Positions 29,901-39,147 of a DNA stretch of 64,000 nt are shown here, one piece after another. The notes beneath the pieces were generated by a model that saw only the letters and a list, made by a program, of their open reading frames with translations, did no database searches and was not told the DNA's origin. This DNA is from Acinetobacter guerrae (GTDB taxonomy: Bacteria > Pseudomonadota > Gammaproteobacteria > Pseudomonadales > Moraxellaceae), in assembly GCF_009372255.1 (NCBI RefSeq), contig NZ_LXGN01000056.1, positions 1 to 64,000 of the forward strand. The letters are read 5' to 3'. The position numbers were made by a program, and so were the translations under genes. Every line of letters begins with the position of its first letter. Position 1 is the first letter of the stretch.

Positions 29901-30056
29901 TTGGCCATGATCCCATTATCACGCAGTATTTTCTTTGGCCCGATGGCGGTTGCAATTATGGGTGGATTGATTGTTGCGACCTTTTTAACCCTGTTTTTCT
30001 TACCTGCGTTGTATGCAGCGTGGTTTAAAGTGAAAAGAGCAACAAATTTGTCATAA
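26922..30056 (+). CDS. RND family efflux permease (AcrB-like, HAE1 type)
   Basis: 1044 residues, the normal size for AcrB-type proton-driven pumps. It has a first membrane helix at about 13-32, a large periplasmic loop, helices 2-6 around residues 335-490, a second periplasmic loop and the last helix block to the end. The proton-relay aspartates sit in GLLVDDAIIAVE near 400-407. A Lys/Arg-tolerant C-terminus follows. The sequence resembles the smaller TriC/MexW-like group more than AdeB/AdeJ, but no substrate can be assigned. Confidence 0.92.
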   Translation: MKFNLSEWALNNKGIILYLMLLLAIVGIFSYSKLSQSEDPPFTFKVMVVQTYWPGATAQEVSLQVTDRIEKELMTTGQYEKIMAYSRPGESMVTFVAKDSLKSDQIPDVWYNVRKKVGDIKQQLPAGVQGPFFNDEFGDTFGNIYVLTGKDYDYAVLKEYADRLQLQLQRVKDVGKVELVGLQDQKIWIELSNTKAAQLGIPVTAIQDALQKQNSINSAGFFETSTDRIQIRVTGALQNVDDLKHMPLLVGNRTIQLGDVAEIYRGFSEPAQPRMRFMGENGIGIAVSMRKGGDIIALGKNLESEFNNLQQTLPLGMQLKKVSDQPVAVQRSIHEFIKVLTEAVMIVLLVSFFSLGFRTGLVVAFSIPLVLAMTFAGMNLFDVGLHKISLGALILALGLLVDDAIIAVEMMAIKMEQGYSRIKAAGFAWKTTAFPMLTGTLITAAGFLPIATASSSTGEYTRSIFQVVTIALIVSWFAAVLFVPYLGEKLLPDFSKMQQMVPWYQRLWARLRHQPAPQPVQHHAGENHDPYRSGFYLRFGKMVETCITYRKTVILTTVLIFIGSIFLFKLVPQQFFPPSNRAEILVDLKLEEGASLTATEQAVKKVEQFLAKQKGIDNYVAYVGTGSPRFYLPLDQQLPQASFAQFVVLASSLDDRDEIRKSLDTQIKKLLPEVRTRVSLLENGPPVGYPLQYRVSGEDITLVREWAQKVAKVMGQNPNTTNVHLDWGEPSKIIQLNIDQDRARQMGVSSQDLANFLNSSITGAVINQYREKRELIEIRLRGDQNERVDVASLSSLAVPTSQGNSVPLAQIAKIEYKFEDGLIWHRNRLPTITVRADIRSHLQPATVVDQLSEKMDQLRTQLPSGYLVEVGGTVEESAKGQSSVNAGMPLFLAVVMTLLMIQLKSISRSIIVFLTAPLGLIGVTLFLLLLNKPFGFVAMLGTIALSGMIMRNSLILIDQIEQDIAAGHDPWMSIIDATVRRFRPILLTALAAVLAMIPLSRSIFFGPMAVAIMGGLIVATFLTLFFLPALYAAWFKVKRATNLS

Positions 30057-30070
30057 TTTTTTTCGAATAA

Positions 30071-30110
30071 AAGATGCGAAATATTGAAAATTTCAATATA
30101 GTAGCATCTT
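30071..30110. terminator. Hairpin downstream of the RND operon
   Basis: A two-part hairpin: outer arms AAGATGC/GCATCTT and inner arms ATATTGAAA/TTTCAATAT. The T-tract is weak (ATTGTT), so the termination role is probable rather than certain. Confidence 0.6.
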
Positions 30111-30190
30111 ATTGTTAAGACAAAAAATGACAGCAGAATTTCACCGCATAAAAACATAACGTGAAGACTGTAAGTTGAGGTTGAAAGTAC

Positions 30191-30568
30191 ATGGGGCAGG
30201 CCAATCTAGTACAACATCGTCGTTACATTGCAGCATCTTATGTGTGCATGTTTCTGGGGTTGTTTACGATTCTTTTTGCCGTGATTGCTTATTTTCTAGC
30301 TCGTAAAGTTGCCATGGTTGATGGCGCTGAAGTCTGGATTCATGCACAGGCGCTCTGGATTATGCGGAGTGTGGTCATGTTTCTGATGCTGGCTGTTTTT
30401 GCTGCTTTATGGTTTATTCCTCTGATTTTCTTTATCTGGAATAGCGCACTCTGGGTGACGGCGTGTGCGATTGCAGGTGTAGTATTTTCAGCAATTGCTT
30501 GGTTATATTTGTTAAATGCATGGATTAAAGGCCTCGCAAAATATGCCAAGAACAAAGCTGTTTTCTAG
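30191..30568 (+). CDS. Small multi-pass membrane protein of unknown function
   Basis: 125 residues with three or four hydrophobic segments (about 13-36, 55-75, 80-100) and short charged ends. I do not recognise the family with confidence; the pattern is loosely like DUF4870-type small membrane proteins. It lies between the RND operon and dnaJ on the same strand, with 105 bp to dnaJ. It is probably real, given its clean start region, length and codon use, but nothing indicates a function. Confidence 0.65.
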   Translation: MGQANLVQHRRYIAASYVCMFLGLFTILFAVIAYFLARKVAMVDGAEVWIHAQALWIMRSVVMFLMLAVFAALWFIPLIFFIWNSALWVTACAIAGVVFSAIAWLYLLNAWIKGLAKYAKNKAVF

Positions 30569-30606
30569 AAATTTCTAATTTTTTTCAGTTTTCCCCCTTG
30601 TAAATC

Positions 30607-30630
30607 CGACTAAAACCCCCAACTTAGTCG
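30607..30630 (+). promoter_or_regulatory. Hairpin in the dnaJ leader
   Basis: CGACTAA (30607-30613) and TTAGTCG (30624-30630) form a perfect 7-bp stem with the C-rich loop AACCCCCAAC, about 45 bp before dnaJ. The role is unknown. Confidence 0.4.
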
Positions 30631-30673
30631 CAGGTCAAATATATTTTAAATTCCGTGAGGAGCATCGCCAGAT

Positions 30674-31789
30674 ATGGCTAAACGAGATTATTATGAGGTT
30701 TTAGGCGTTTCGAAAACCGCGAGTGATGATGAGATCAAAAAAGCCTATCGTAAGTTGGCGATGAAGTATCATCCAGATCGTAACCCTGATAACGCCGAAG
30801 CTGAAGAAAAGTTTAAAGAAGCTTCAGAAGCTTATGAAGTATTGTCTGATGGCGAAAAGCGTAGTATGTATGATCGTATGGGTCATAATGCCTTTGAAGG
30901 TGGCTATGGCGGCGGTAGTGGCGGCTTTGGTGGTTTTAGTGCAGAAGATATTTTCAGTCAGTTTGGTGATATCTTTGGTGGTGCGTTTGGTGGCGGTGGT
31001 CGTCAGCAACAACGTCAACGCCGTGGTTCCGACCTACGCTACGTGATGGAATTGACACTCGAAGAAGCCGTTCGTGGTGTCAAAAAAACCATTACTTTTA
31101 CTGCACCAGCGCCTTGTGATGTCTGTGATGGTAAAGGTTCTAAAAATCCAAACGATGTTGAAACCTGTAAGACTTGTCATGGTACAGGTCAAGTGCGTAT
31201 GCAGCAGGGCTTTTTCTCGGTTCAGCAAACCTGTAGTACTTGTCGTGGACAAGGTAAAATCATTAAAAATCCATGTAATAGCTGCCATGGTTCAGGGGTA
31301 AAAGACCGTCAACAAACCCTAGAAGTGACGATTCCAGCAGGGGTCGACAATGGCGATCGCGTTCGCTTAACAGGTAAGGGCGAAGCAGTACGTGATGGTC
31401 AGGCGGGTGATTTATACGTCGAAGTAGTAGTACGTGAGCATGACGTGTTCCAACGTGATGGTGCAGATCTTTATATGGATGTGCCTGTTAGTATTGCTGA
31501 TGCTGCTTTGGGTAAAGAGATTGAAATTCCAACGCTTGAAGGTCGTGTTAGCTTAAAAATTCCAGAAGGCACTCAAACAGGTAAATTATTCCGTTTACGT
31601 GGCAAAGGTGTACGTCCAGTACGTAGTAGTATGGTTGGGGATTTACTCTGCCGTATCGTGGTGGAAACACCAGTTAATCTTACTAGCCGTCAGCGTGAAT
31701 TGCTTAAAGAACTACAAGCGACACTGGATGGTGATGAACATAGCGCGTCATCCAAGAAAAAATCTTTCTTCGATCGTTTATTTGATTAA
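30674..31789 (+). CDS. dnaJ: Chaperone DnaJ (Hsp40)
   Basis: 371 residues. The J domain (1-70) has the HPD motif at about residues 33-35, which stimulates DnaK ATPase. A Gly/Phe-rich linker (about 76-117) and four CxxCxGxG zinc-finger repeats ([32 protein letters not shown], about 146-215) follow, then the client-binding C-terminal domains. All features of a full-length class A J-protein are present. dnaK is not beside it in this window. A terminator follows. Confidence 0.97.
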   Translation: MAKRDYYEVLGVSKTASDDEIKKAYRKLAMKYHPDRNPDNAEAEEKFKEASEAYEVLSDGEKRSMYDRMGHNAFEGGYGGGSGGFGGFSAEDIFSQFGDIFGGAFGGGGRQQQRQRRGSDLRYVMELTLEEAVRGVKKTITFTAPAPCDVCDGKGSKNPNDVETCKTCHGTGQVRMQQGFFSVQQTCSTCRGQGKIIKNPCNSCHGSGVKDRQQTLEVTIPAGVDNGDRVRLTGKGEAVRDGQAGDLYVEVVVREHDVFQRDGADLYMDVPVSIADAALGKEIEIPTLEGRVSLKIPEGTQTGKLFRLRGKGVRPVRSSMVGDLLCRIVVETPVNLTSRQRELLKELQATLDGDEHSASSKKKSFFDRLFD

Positions 31790-31803
31790 TTCAATTCGAT
31801 TGC

Positions 31804-31834
31804 AAAAAAATCTGTCAATTTGGCAGATTTTTTT
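31804..31834 (+). terminator. Rho-independent terminator after dnaJ
   Basis: AAATCTG and CAGATTT around a 9-nt loop, followed by a T-tract. Confidence 0.75.
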
Positions 31835-31905
31835 ATGCTTAAATTTTAGCGAGCGGTGAGAGTTTGATATAGTAGATCGCATTGTCAACGCTTTTAATGA
31901 TTTAG

Positions 31906-32736
<831 letters not shown>

Positions 32737-32783
32737 TTACATCAGTCATGTCATTTAAAAAATAAAATCGATTTGAGAATAAA

Positions 32784-33437
32784 ATGAATAATAAATCATG
32801 GATGTTGGCATGCACTTTGAGCTTTAGTAGCTTCATGGTGCATGCAGTACCCGCAACTGAAGCTAAACTAAGCTTAGACAAGAATAATATTAAGGTTTGG
32901 ACATATCAGACTGAAAATAATCCTGTCATTCAATATAAAGCAGAGACAACTTTTGATGTTCCCATTGAGCAGGCTGTTGGACTGATTCTGAATGTAGAAC
33001 ATGCTGCAAAATGGGTGCCTTACGTTAGTGAAACCAAAGTGTTATCACGCGATGATAAGAAAGGTGAATTCATACTTTATATGGTTCTGGACTTTCCATT
33101 TCCCCTAAAAGATCGTGATTTAGTGGTGAAGGGAAAAATCTCAAAAACCAATAATGGCATTATTAGCATTAGAAATAATGCTGTAACGGGTTATTATCCT
33201 GTTCAGAAAGATCGATTGCGTTTAAATAAATATGAGGGAGATTGGACTTTTCAAAAACTTGGAGCTAATAAAGTCAAAGTTACGACCTCTGGTTATGCTG
33301 ATCCAGCGGGTTCAATTCCCTTAAGTTTTGTGAATATGTTTGTACAGCAGCAGCCCTATCAAATGCTGATGAAAATGAAAATAGAATTACAAAAGCCAGC
33401 AAATTCTTTAGTAAAATTGCCTGATATTTTAAAATAA
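32784..33437 (+). CDS. START domain-containing periplasmic protein
   Basis: 217 residues with a signal peptide (about 1-20, ending VHAVPA). The rest has the length and pattern of a START/Bet v1-like lipid-binding fold (NPVIQYKAETTFDVPIEQAVGLILNVEHAAKWVPYVSETKVL, and the C-terminal SFVNMFVQQQPYQMLMKMKIEL). It probably binds a lipid or other hydrophobic ligand in the periplasm. It follows dapB by 47 bp on the same strand, but a functional link is not apparent. Confidence 0.8.
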   Translation: MNNKSWMLACTLSFSSFMVHAVPATEAKLSLDKNNIKVWTYQTENNPVIQYKAETTFDVPIEQAVGLILNVEHAAKWVPYVSETKVLSRDDKKGEFILYMVLDFPFPLKDRDLVVKGKISKTNNGIISIRNNAVTGYYPVQKDRLRLNKYEGDWTFQKLGANKVKVTTSGYADPAGSIPLSFVNMFVQQQPYQMLMKMKIELQKPANSLVKLPDILK

Positions 33438-33469
33438 ATTTTAAATGTTCTTGAAAAATATTGCTCAAT

Positions 33470-33487
33470 AAGCGCCTTAAGGCGCTT
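33470..33487. terminator. Hairpin between convergent START and MFS genes
   Basis: A perfect 18-bp palindrome AAGCGCCTT/AAGGCGCTT. It has no T-tract on either side, so termination is only suggested by its position between convergent genes. Confidence 0.5.
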
Positions 33488-33495
33488 GATGATGA

Positions 33496-34686
33496 TTAAC
33501 TACAGAATTGCTGCTTGCTAGGTATTGAACGGCTGAAATGTATTTGCAGCAATACCAGTAACAGACCTAATCCCGCCAAGCCTGCGCCAGTAAAACAAAC
33601 AGCGACATAACCTAGATGTAAACTGAGCATTAAACCACCAACAGCAGCACCAATTGCATTGCCCAGATTAAACGAGCCAATGTTGACAGCAGAAGCAAGT
33701 GTTGGAGCGTCATGAGCTACTGTCATAACCCGCATTTGCAATGGAGGAATCATTGCAAATGCACTAGCACCAAATACTAAAATAGCAAAGCCAGCACCAA
33801 CCACACTTTTTGCCATCCATGGAAATAACAGCATGATGATCATGAGTAAACTTACACAGCCGATTAATGTTTTGTTAATAGAATAATCGGCGAATTTTCC
33901 ACCTAGTTGTGTACCGATAAAAAAACCTATACCTATTAAAAAAAGCATAATTGTAATTAGATTTTGTGACGCTTGGGTAAATGTTTGGAGCATAGGAACC
34001 AAGTAAGTATATAGAGTAAACATCGAACCAAATGCAAATATGGTGGTCAACAAAGCCAATAGTACCATCGGGCGAAAAAGCGCAAGAATTTCAGATTTGA
34101 TTTTGACAGATAGCTGCGGTTTTTCTGTAGTGATTGGCAATGTTTTTCCAATCATTAACAAGGTCATCGTACCAATAGCTGTTAATATCCAAAATGAAAT
34201 ATGCCAACCAAAGTGTTGACCCACATAGGTCAATAACGGCATTCCCAAAATACTGGCAATACTTAAACCCAAAAACATGGTTGCAACTGCTTGCCCCTGT
34301 TTATGCAATGGAACCAAACTTGCGGCTAATACTGAGCCAATTCCAAAAAAGGCACCATGATTTAAACTTGTGATGATACGGGCTAGCATGAACACATTAT
34401 AACTCTGTGCCAAGGCAGCCATAAGATTGCCTAAAATAAAAAATGACATTAATAAAATCAAGGCATTACGCCAAGCCATTTGTCGCAGTAATAAACTAAT
34501 GACAGGCGCACCAACCATTACACCAACACCATATCCTGTAATCAAAAGCCCTGCCTGCGCAATTGATACATTCATCCCAAGTGCGATTTCTGGTAATAAA
34601 CCCATTGGCAAAAATTCACTTAAACCAATTGAAAAAGCCCCCATCATCAATGCCAATAAAGGCCATGCGGATGCTGTTTTGAACAT
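33496..34686 (-). CDS. MFS (DHA1) drug/sugar exporter
   Basis: 396 residues from ATG 34686 (MFKTASAWPLLALMMGAFSIGLSEFLPMGLLPEIA), the normal start for AraJ/SotB/YdhP-type exporters, with an AGGAG site 10 bases upstream; an in-frame upstream start would add a non-homologous tail of 29. Twelve membrane segments are visible. It is divergent from a LysR regulator with about 120 bp between starts, a typical exporter-regulator pair. The substrate is unknown. Confidence 0.87.
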   Translation of the reverse strand: MFKTASAWPLLALMMGAFSIGLSEFLPMGLLPEIALGMNVSIAQAGLLITGYGVGVMVGAPVISLLLRQMAWRNALILLMSFFILGNLMAALAQSYNVFMLARIITSLNHGAFFGIGSVLAASLVPLHKQGQAVATMFLGLSIASILGMPLLTYVGQHFGWHISFWILTAIGTMTLLMIGKTLPITTEKPQLSVKIKSEILALFRPMVLLALLTTIFAFGSMFTLYTYLVPMLQTFTQASQNLITIMLFLIGIGFFIGTQLGGKFADYSINKTLIGCVSLLMIIMLLFPWMAKSVVGAGFAILVFGASAFAMIPPLQMRVMTVAHDAPTLASAVNIGSFNLGNAIGAAVGGLMLSLHLGYVAVCFTGAGLAGLGLLLVLLQIHFSRSIPSKQQFCS

Positions 34687-34807
34687 TTGTCCTATACTCC
34701 TGATTTCACCAATGGGCGAATGAACAGAGATTATGCAAAGTTCATTGTTGCGAAAAAATACAGGAGTAAGCAAAATATTGTTGACTAGAAATCACGAATA
34801 ACAGCCT

Positions 34808-35716
34808 ATGAAATCTACCATCGAAGAACTTATCGCATTTATAAGTATTGTTGATACAGGCTCAATTGTGGCAGCGGCAGAGCAGCTTCAACAAACCCCA
34901 TCAGGTTTGAGTCGTGCACTCAATCGATTAGAAAAGAAACTACAGGTCACATTACTTGAGCGAACCACTCGTAAGTTGAAACTGACACAAGAAGGTTGTT
35001 TATTTTTAGATAAAGCGCGTTCAATTTTGGCAGAATTGGCCGAAGCGGAAGATGCATTACTGAAATCTGACAGTGATACTTCTGGTCTGATTCGGATTGA
35101 TTCGGCAACACCCTTTGTTTTACATGTGCTTGCTCCGCTGATGCAAAAATTTATGCAACGCTATCCCAAAATTGAGATCGAACTGAATAGTAATGAGCAG
35201 GTCATCGATTTATTGCAGCATAAAACGGATGTTGCGATTCGTTTTGGCGTATTACATGATTCGAGTCTACATGCCAAATTGATATGTAAATCTCGTTTAT
35301 ATATTGTGGCAAGTCCAGATTATTTGGAGCAAGCGGGTATTCCCGAAACACCACAAGCACTGTTTCAGCATCAATTGGTAGGGTTTAGCAAACCCGTTTA
35401 CTTGAATACATGGCCCTTAAAAATAGGCGATGACTATGTGACGGTTTCTCCGAAAATCAAGGCTTCCAGTGGTGAAACAGTCAGACAACTGACCTTAGCT
35501 GGTCATGGTATTGCACGATTATCAGAATATGAGATCTGGCAGGATTTAGAAGCAGGGCGTTTAGTCGCTTTGTTTGAAGATCAGATTGAATTGCAATATC
35601 AACATATTCATGCGGTGTATTATCAACAAAAACATCTGCCAAAACGGGTACGTTTATTTATTGAGTTTTTGGCAGATGAGTTGAGTCAGCAATTTTCAAC
35701 TGCTGTGGCATCATAG
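34808..35716 (+). CDS. LysR family transcriptional regulator
   Basis: 302 residues with a standard N-terminal winged helix (TIEELIAFISIVDTGSIVAAAEQLQQTPSGLSRALNRLEKKL) and a C-terminal effector domain. It is divergent from the MFS exporter, so it probably controls that gene. Its last bases overlap the 3' end of the small convergent lipoprotein gene by six bases. It belongs to the CrgA/DsdC-like group by sequence pattern; the ligand is unknown. Confidence 0.9.
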   Translation: MKSTIEELIAFISIVDTGSIVAAAEQLQQTPSGLSRALNRLEKKLQVTLLERTTRKLKLTQEGCLFLDKARSILAELAEAEDALLKSDSDTSGLIRIDSATPFVLHVLAPLMQKFMQRYPKIEIELNSNEQVIDLLQHKTDVAIRFGVLHDSSLHAKLICKSRLYIVASPDYLEQAGIPETPQALFQHQLVGFSKPVYLNTWPLKIGDDYVTVSPKIKASSGETVRQLTLAGHGIARLSEYEIWQDLEAGRLVALFEDQIELQYQHIHAVYYQQKHLPKRVRLFIEFLADELSQQFSTAVAS

Positions 35717-36052
35717 TTTTCCTTTAGGAAGCTGAAATTCCATTAAGCTTTGCTTGGGTTTCAATCGTAAACGAAATGTCATGTGATCTTGAATGCAGTC
35801 AAAGTTTAATGCCTGACTTTTCAGGGCGCCGATCATCAAGCCATTTTCAGTCGTAGGACGATAAGCATAACGAATCAACTGTGGACGCTGCATATCGACT
35901 GACCACAATTTATATGCAGTGTACTGCTGTATGTTCAAATAGCCTTGAATCATACTGCGACAAATATAATCCTGTTGCTGTTTTTCAGGGCTTAGAGGCT
36001 GGCATGCACTGACAAATAGACTTAGACAAAAAATAAAATATAAATTTTTCAT
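35711..36052 (-). CDS. Small putative lipoprotein
   Basis: 113 residues from ATG 36052, which opens directly into a lipoprotein signal (MKNLYFIFCLSLFVSAC, Cys17). Two further Cys residues follow in the mature part (YICRSM, NFDCIQD) and might form a disulfide. An in-frame upstream start would add 18 residues before the signal and is unlikely. No family is recognised. It is divergent from the MocR regulator gene, with about 90 bp between the starts. Confidence 0.7.
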   Translation of the reverse strand: MKNLYFIFCLSLFVSACQPLSPEKQQQDYICRSMIQGYLNIQQYTAYKLWSVDMQRPQLIRYAYRPTTENGLMIGALKSQALNFDCIQDHMTFRLRLKPKQSLMEFQLPKGKL

Positions 36053-36142
36053 GTGTTTAACTCGTTGTATTTGCTTTTTGAAGATTAATCGGTTTGTATA
36101 AACCATTACAGATACAGATTTTTATAAAAAAGCAGTACAGAT

Positions 36143-37573
36143 ATGAGTTTTCACTATCAGCGGCTTGCACAGCAGATTGCACAAAAGATTTATCAACAAC
36201 AACTTTTGCCCAGACAAAAGCTGAGTTCATTGCGAGATTTTGCCAGTCAACATCAAGTGAGCATTAGTACCGCAAAAAGCTGCTATGAATTGCTAGAAGC
36301 TCAAGGGTTAATAGAGGTTAAATCCAAGTCTGGTTATTTTGTAAAATCTACATCAGTCGCCAGCCGTTTACCCATTAGTCCTGCATTTGAGTCCAGACCT
36401 CGAACTGTGTCGAACTTAGTCTTGCAAAACCAGATACAAGAAGCATCTATTCAGCATCATTTAATTCCCTTTGGTGCGATTCAGCTTAGTCCTGAACTGA
36501 TTTCAGTGGATACATTGCGACGTTCAATTCAACGGGCATTAAAGCACTGTAAACCTGAAGACTTTTTATATTGTAATCGTCAGGGGCATTTGCAGTTGCG
36601 TGAAGCATTGGCACAACATTGGCGTGAAGATGGAATTTATATCAGCAGTGAAGATATTTTTATTAGCAATGGTTGTATGCCTGCACTGTCATTACTCATT
36701 CAACTACTGAGTCAGGAAGGGGACAGTATTTTAATTCCAACCCCTACTTTTAATGGACAGTTGCAACTGATTGCGGGTTTAAAACGGCGTATTATTGAAA
36801 CACCCGCCGATGCGAAAGGGATTGATTTATTACGATTAGAGCAAGCTATGGCTACACATCGTCCTAAGCTATGTTTGCTTACAGCAAATTTCCAAAATCC
36901 TTTGGGGTATTGCTTAAGTGATGCCGATAAACAGAAAATCGCGCAGTTGGCAGCTCGATATCGATGCATTATTTTAGAAGATGATATTTACGCGGAATGT
37001 AGTCATAGCGGTAAACGACCACTTCCGATTAAATATTGGGATACACAGGGTTTTGTCGTTTGGGTCGGTTCAGTTTCAAAGTCTTTATCGACAGCATATC
37101 GAGTTGGATGGTTTTGTATTGGATCACAACTTAAAGCTTTATATCCTCAAATCATTGCCAACAATATCAGTGTCAACACCCCATTGCAGCTAGGCTTGGC
37201 CGATTTTATTTATAGTCGTGAATATCGAAATCATCTTAATCAATTACAACCTCGATTGATGCAGCAGGTTGAGCAGTATCGTCAGGAGATTTTAAGTGCT
37301 TTTAATCCCTTGAATGTGGGACTCAGTCAGCCGCAGGGAGGATATGCACTATGGCTCGAACTTCCCGAGTTGATTGACAGTTTAGATTTGTATACCGCAG
37401 CACAAAATAATCAGATTAATATCGTTCCTGGTTTAGTCTTTGGGGAGGATGAGCGTTATCGGCATTTTGTCCGTTTCAATGCTGGACATGCACTTACGCC
37501 TCATTTAAAAGCAGCAATCATATTTCTGGCAGATTGGGTAAAACGGCATTTAGCTAACACTGAATTTGTTTAA
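36143..37573 (+). CDS. MocR-type GntR regulator with aminotransferase-like domain
   Basis: 476 residues. An N-terminal GntR winged helix (about 1-70, KLSSLRDFASQHQVSISTAKSCYELLEAQGLIEVKSKSGYFV) is joined to a class I aminotransferase-like domain. The PLP site appears as VWVGSVSKSLSTAYRVGW, with the Schiff-base Lys in SVSKSL. MocR proteins of this type often sense PLP or amino acids (PdxR, GabR, TauR). No pdx, gab or tau gene is beside it, so the target is unknown. Confidence 0.9.
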   Translation: MSFHYQRLAQQIAQKIYQQQLLPRQKLSSLRDFASQHQVSISTAKSCYELLEAQGLIEVKSKSGYFVKSTSVASRLPISPAFESRPRTVSNLVLQNQIQEASIQHHLIPFGAIQLSPELISVDTLRRSIQRALKHCKPEDFLYCNRQGHLQLREALAQHWREDGIYISSEDIFISNGCMPALSLLIQLLSQEGDSILIPTPTFNGQLQLIAGLKRRIIETPADAKGIDLLRLEQAMATHRPKLCLLTANFQNPLGYCLSDADKQKIAQLAARYRCIILEDDIYAECSHSGKRPLPIKYWDTQGFVVWVGSVSKSLSTAYRVGWFCIGSQLKALYPQIIANNISVNTPLQLGLADFIYSREYRNHLNQLQPRLMQQVEQYRQEILSAFNPLNVGLSQPQGGYALWLELPELIDSLDLYTAAQNNQINIVPGLVFGEDERYRHFVRFNAGHALTPHLKAAIIFLADWVKRHLANTEFV

Positions 37574-37658
37574 ATAGCTATCAAGTCTCATGTACGGATT
37601 GAGTGTTGAGATGCAATTGAATATAATTCTCATTTAAGTTATTGCTGAAAAATGTGCA

Positions 37659-38183
37659 ATGCGTGTTCACCATCTTATTGACGTACTGATTGCTGAAAAT
37701 GATCGACTAGTCGATTACATCAGCTATCGATTTGGTGACCGTCAGTTTGCTCAGGAGGTGGTACAAGAAACCAGTCTACGTGTTTTGCAACAGGCAGATA
37801 CGCTGGATGAAGTTCATCTACCGCTGGCTTTTTTAAAAAAGATGAGTATGCATGTTGCGATTGATTTTTACCGCAAAGAGCAAACCAGAAAAAAAATTAT
37901 AGATACGGATGTCACTCTGACAGAAATAGAGCAGCCTCTAGAACCTGAGTTGACTTCGCCTGAACTGGCAGTGGCTAAAACTCAGCGGGAGCAGATTATT
38001 CTAAAGGCAATTTATCAATTGCCGCCGTGTTGTCAGGATATTTTTATTCTGGCGCAGCTTTATCATTTTTCACAACAACAGATTTCCAATCAATTAAATA
38101 TCTCAAGAGGAATGGTGGCTCGTCATTTAGCGCGTGCTTACCGAGATTTACTGCCAGTTTTATTGGCTGAATCACATGGTTGA
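37659..38183 (+). CDS. ECF sigma factor, FecI-like
   Basis: 174 residues. Sigma region 2 (DRLVDYISYRFGDRQFAQEVVQETSLRVLQ) and region 4 (LPPCCQDIFILAQLYHFSQQQISNQLNISRGMVARHLARAYRDL) are intact, with nothing between them but a short linker. The order sigma factor, FecR-like sensor and TonB receptor marks a surface-signalling iron system. The sigma gene overlaps the fecR-like gene by eight bases. An AT-rich tract just upstream (TATAATTCTCATTTAA) might be a weak Fur site, but the match is poor. Confidence 0.9.
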   Translation: MRVHHLIDVLIAENDRLVDYISYRFGDRQFAQEVVQETSLRVLQQADTLDEVHLPLAFLKKMSMHVAIDFYRKEQTRKKIIDTDVTLTEIEQPLEPELTSPELAVAKTQREQIILKAIYQLPPCCQDIFILAQLYHFSQQQISNQLNISRGMVARHLARAYRDLLPVLLAESHG

Positions 38184-39069
38184 TTCCGATAAGTCTAAAA
38201 AAACGAATTCAACCGAGCAGAATCAACAGCGTGTGCAACGCGCTCTTGCGCCGTTTGAAGACAGCCTGATTGAACAGTTGCCCACGGCAGAACAAATTAT
38301 TCATCGCGCATTAGCACGACAAAAACAAAAACAGCAGCATAAGCATCTGTTGTTGCTAGCAGGTTTGGGCAGTGTGCTGGGCGTGTTATGGCTTAATTCT
38401 TCCTATGATCAGAAAGTTTTCTCGACTCGTATTGGTGAGCAAAAACAGTTTGAGTTGACGGATGGTAGCCGTATTCAATTGAATACTCAGACACAACTCA
38501 TCGTCACCACCCATCTGCGTTCACGTGAGTTTAAATTGCTACAGGGAGAAGCAAGTTTTACGGTCAAACATACGGCATGGCACAGTGTGGCCCCGTGGCT
38601 GAAACGATCATTTGTGGTTTGGGCAAAGGACGTTAAGATTGAAGATATTGGGACAGTATTTAATGTGCGCTGTGAACCAAATGGAACTGATTTACAGATT
38701 AGTGTTAGTGAGGGACAGGTCAGGATATCAAGCGCGCAACAAAACATAGACCTGTATCAGGGTCAAAGTCTGTATCGTCAGCATGATCAATGGTTCAAGC
38801 CATCACATGCAAATATTGCACAACTCACCAGCTGGCAAACGGGTTCCTACCAGTTTATGGATCAGCCTCTAGTAGAGGTGATTGATGAGTTAAATCGCTA
38901 TGGCAATTTATCAGTAGAGTTTCGTGATCACCATGTTGAACAGCTACGAATTACGGGTGAAGTTAAATTAAAACACCGCAAACAATTTATGCAGGATTTA
39001 GAAAAATTTGCCCCTGTAAAAGTGACAGCACAGGATCAGGGTGGGTTTATGATCGCTTCACGCCCATAA
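38176..39069 (+). CDS. FecR family anti-sigma regulator
   Basis: 297 residues from ATG 38176, which overlaps the end of the sigma gene; an in-frame start at 38134 is less likely. A cytoplasmic N-terminus (about 1-55), one membrane helix (about 57-75, HLLLLAGLGSVLGVLWL) and a periplasmic FecR domain (FELTDGSRIQLNTQTQLIV, then DIGTVFNVR) are visible. The C-terminal STN-binding half ends in a GxxxMIASRP tail. It relays receptor occupancy to the ECF sigma factor. Confidence 0.9.
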   Translation: MVDSDKSKKTNSTEQNQQRVQRALAPFEDSLIEQLPTAEQIIHRALARQKQKQQHKHLLLLAGLGSVLGVLWLNSSYDQKVFSTRIGEQKQFELTDGSRIQLNTQTQLIVTTHLRSREFKLLQGEASFTVKHTAWHSVAPWLKRSFVVWAKDVKIEDIGTVFNVRCEPNGTDLQISVSEGQVRISSAQQNIDLYQGQSLYRQHDQWFKPSHANIAQLTSWQTGSYQFMDQPLVEVIDELNRYGNLSVEFRDHHVEQLRITGEVKLKHRKQFMQDLEKFAPVKVTAQDQGGFMIASRP

Positions 39070-39070
39070 A

Positions 39071-39136
39071 AAAATTTCTCACTAGGTGTACAAAATCGTC
39101 ATCCCAAACGACATAACAAGGACAAAGAGAAATTTT
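39071..39136 (+). promoter_or_regulatory. Inverted repeat in the receptor gene leader
   Basis: AAAATTTCTC (39071-39080) and GAGAAATTTT (39127-39136) are exact complements flanking 46 bp. A smaller TCGT/ACGA pair lies inside. This fills most of the gap between the fecR-like gene and the receptor, ending about ten bases before its start codon. It could be an mRNA structure or overlap a sigma-dependent promoter. Confidence 0.45.
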
Positions 39137-39147
39137 CTGGGGACAAT

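Noticed and set aside
37628..37650. Possible Fur box upstream of the FecI-like gene
   Set aside because: By hand the best alignment matched only about half of the 19-base consensus.
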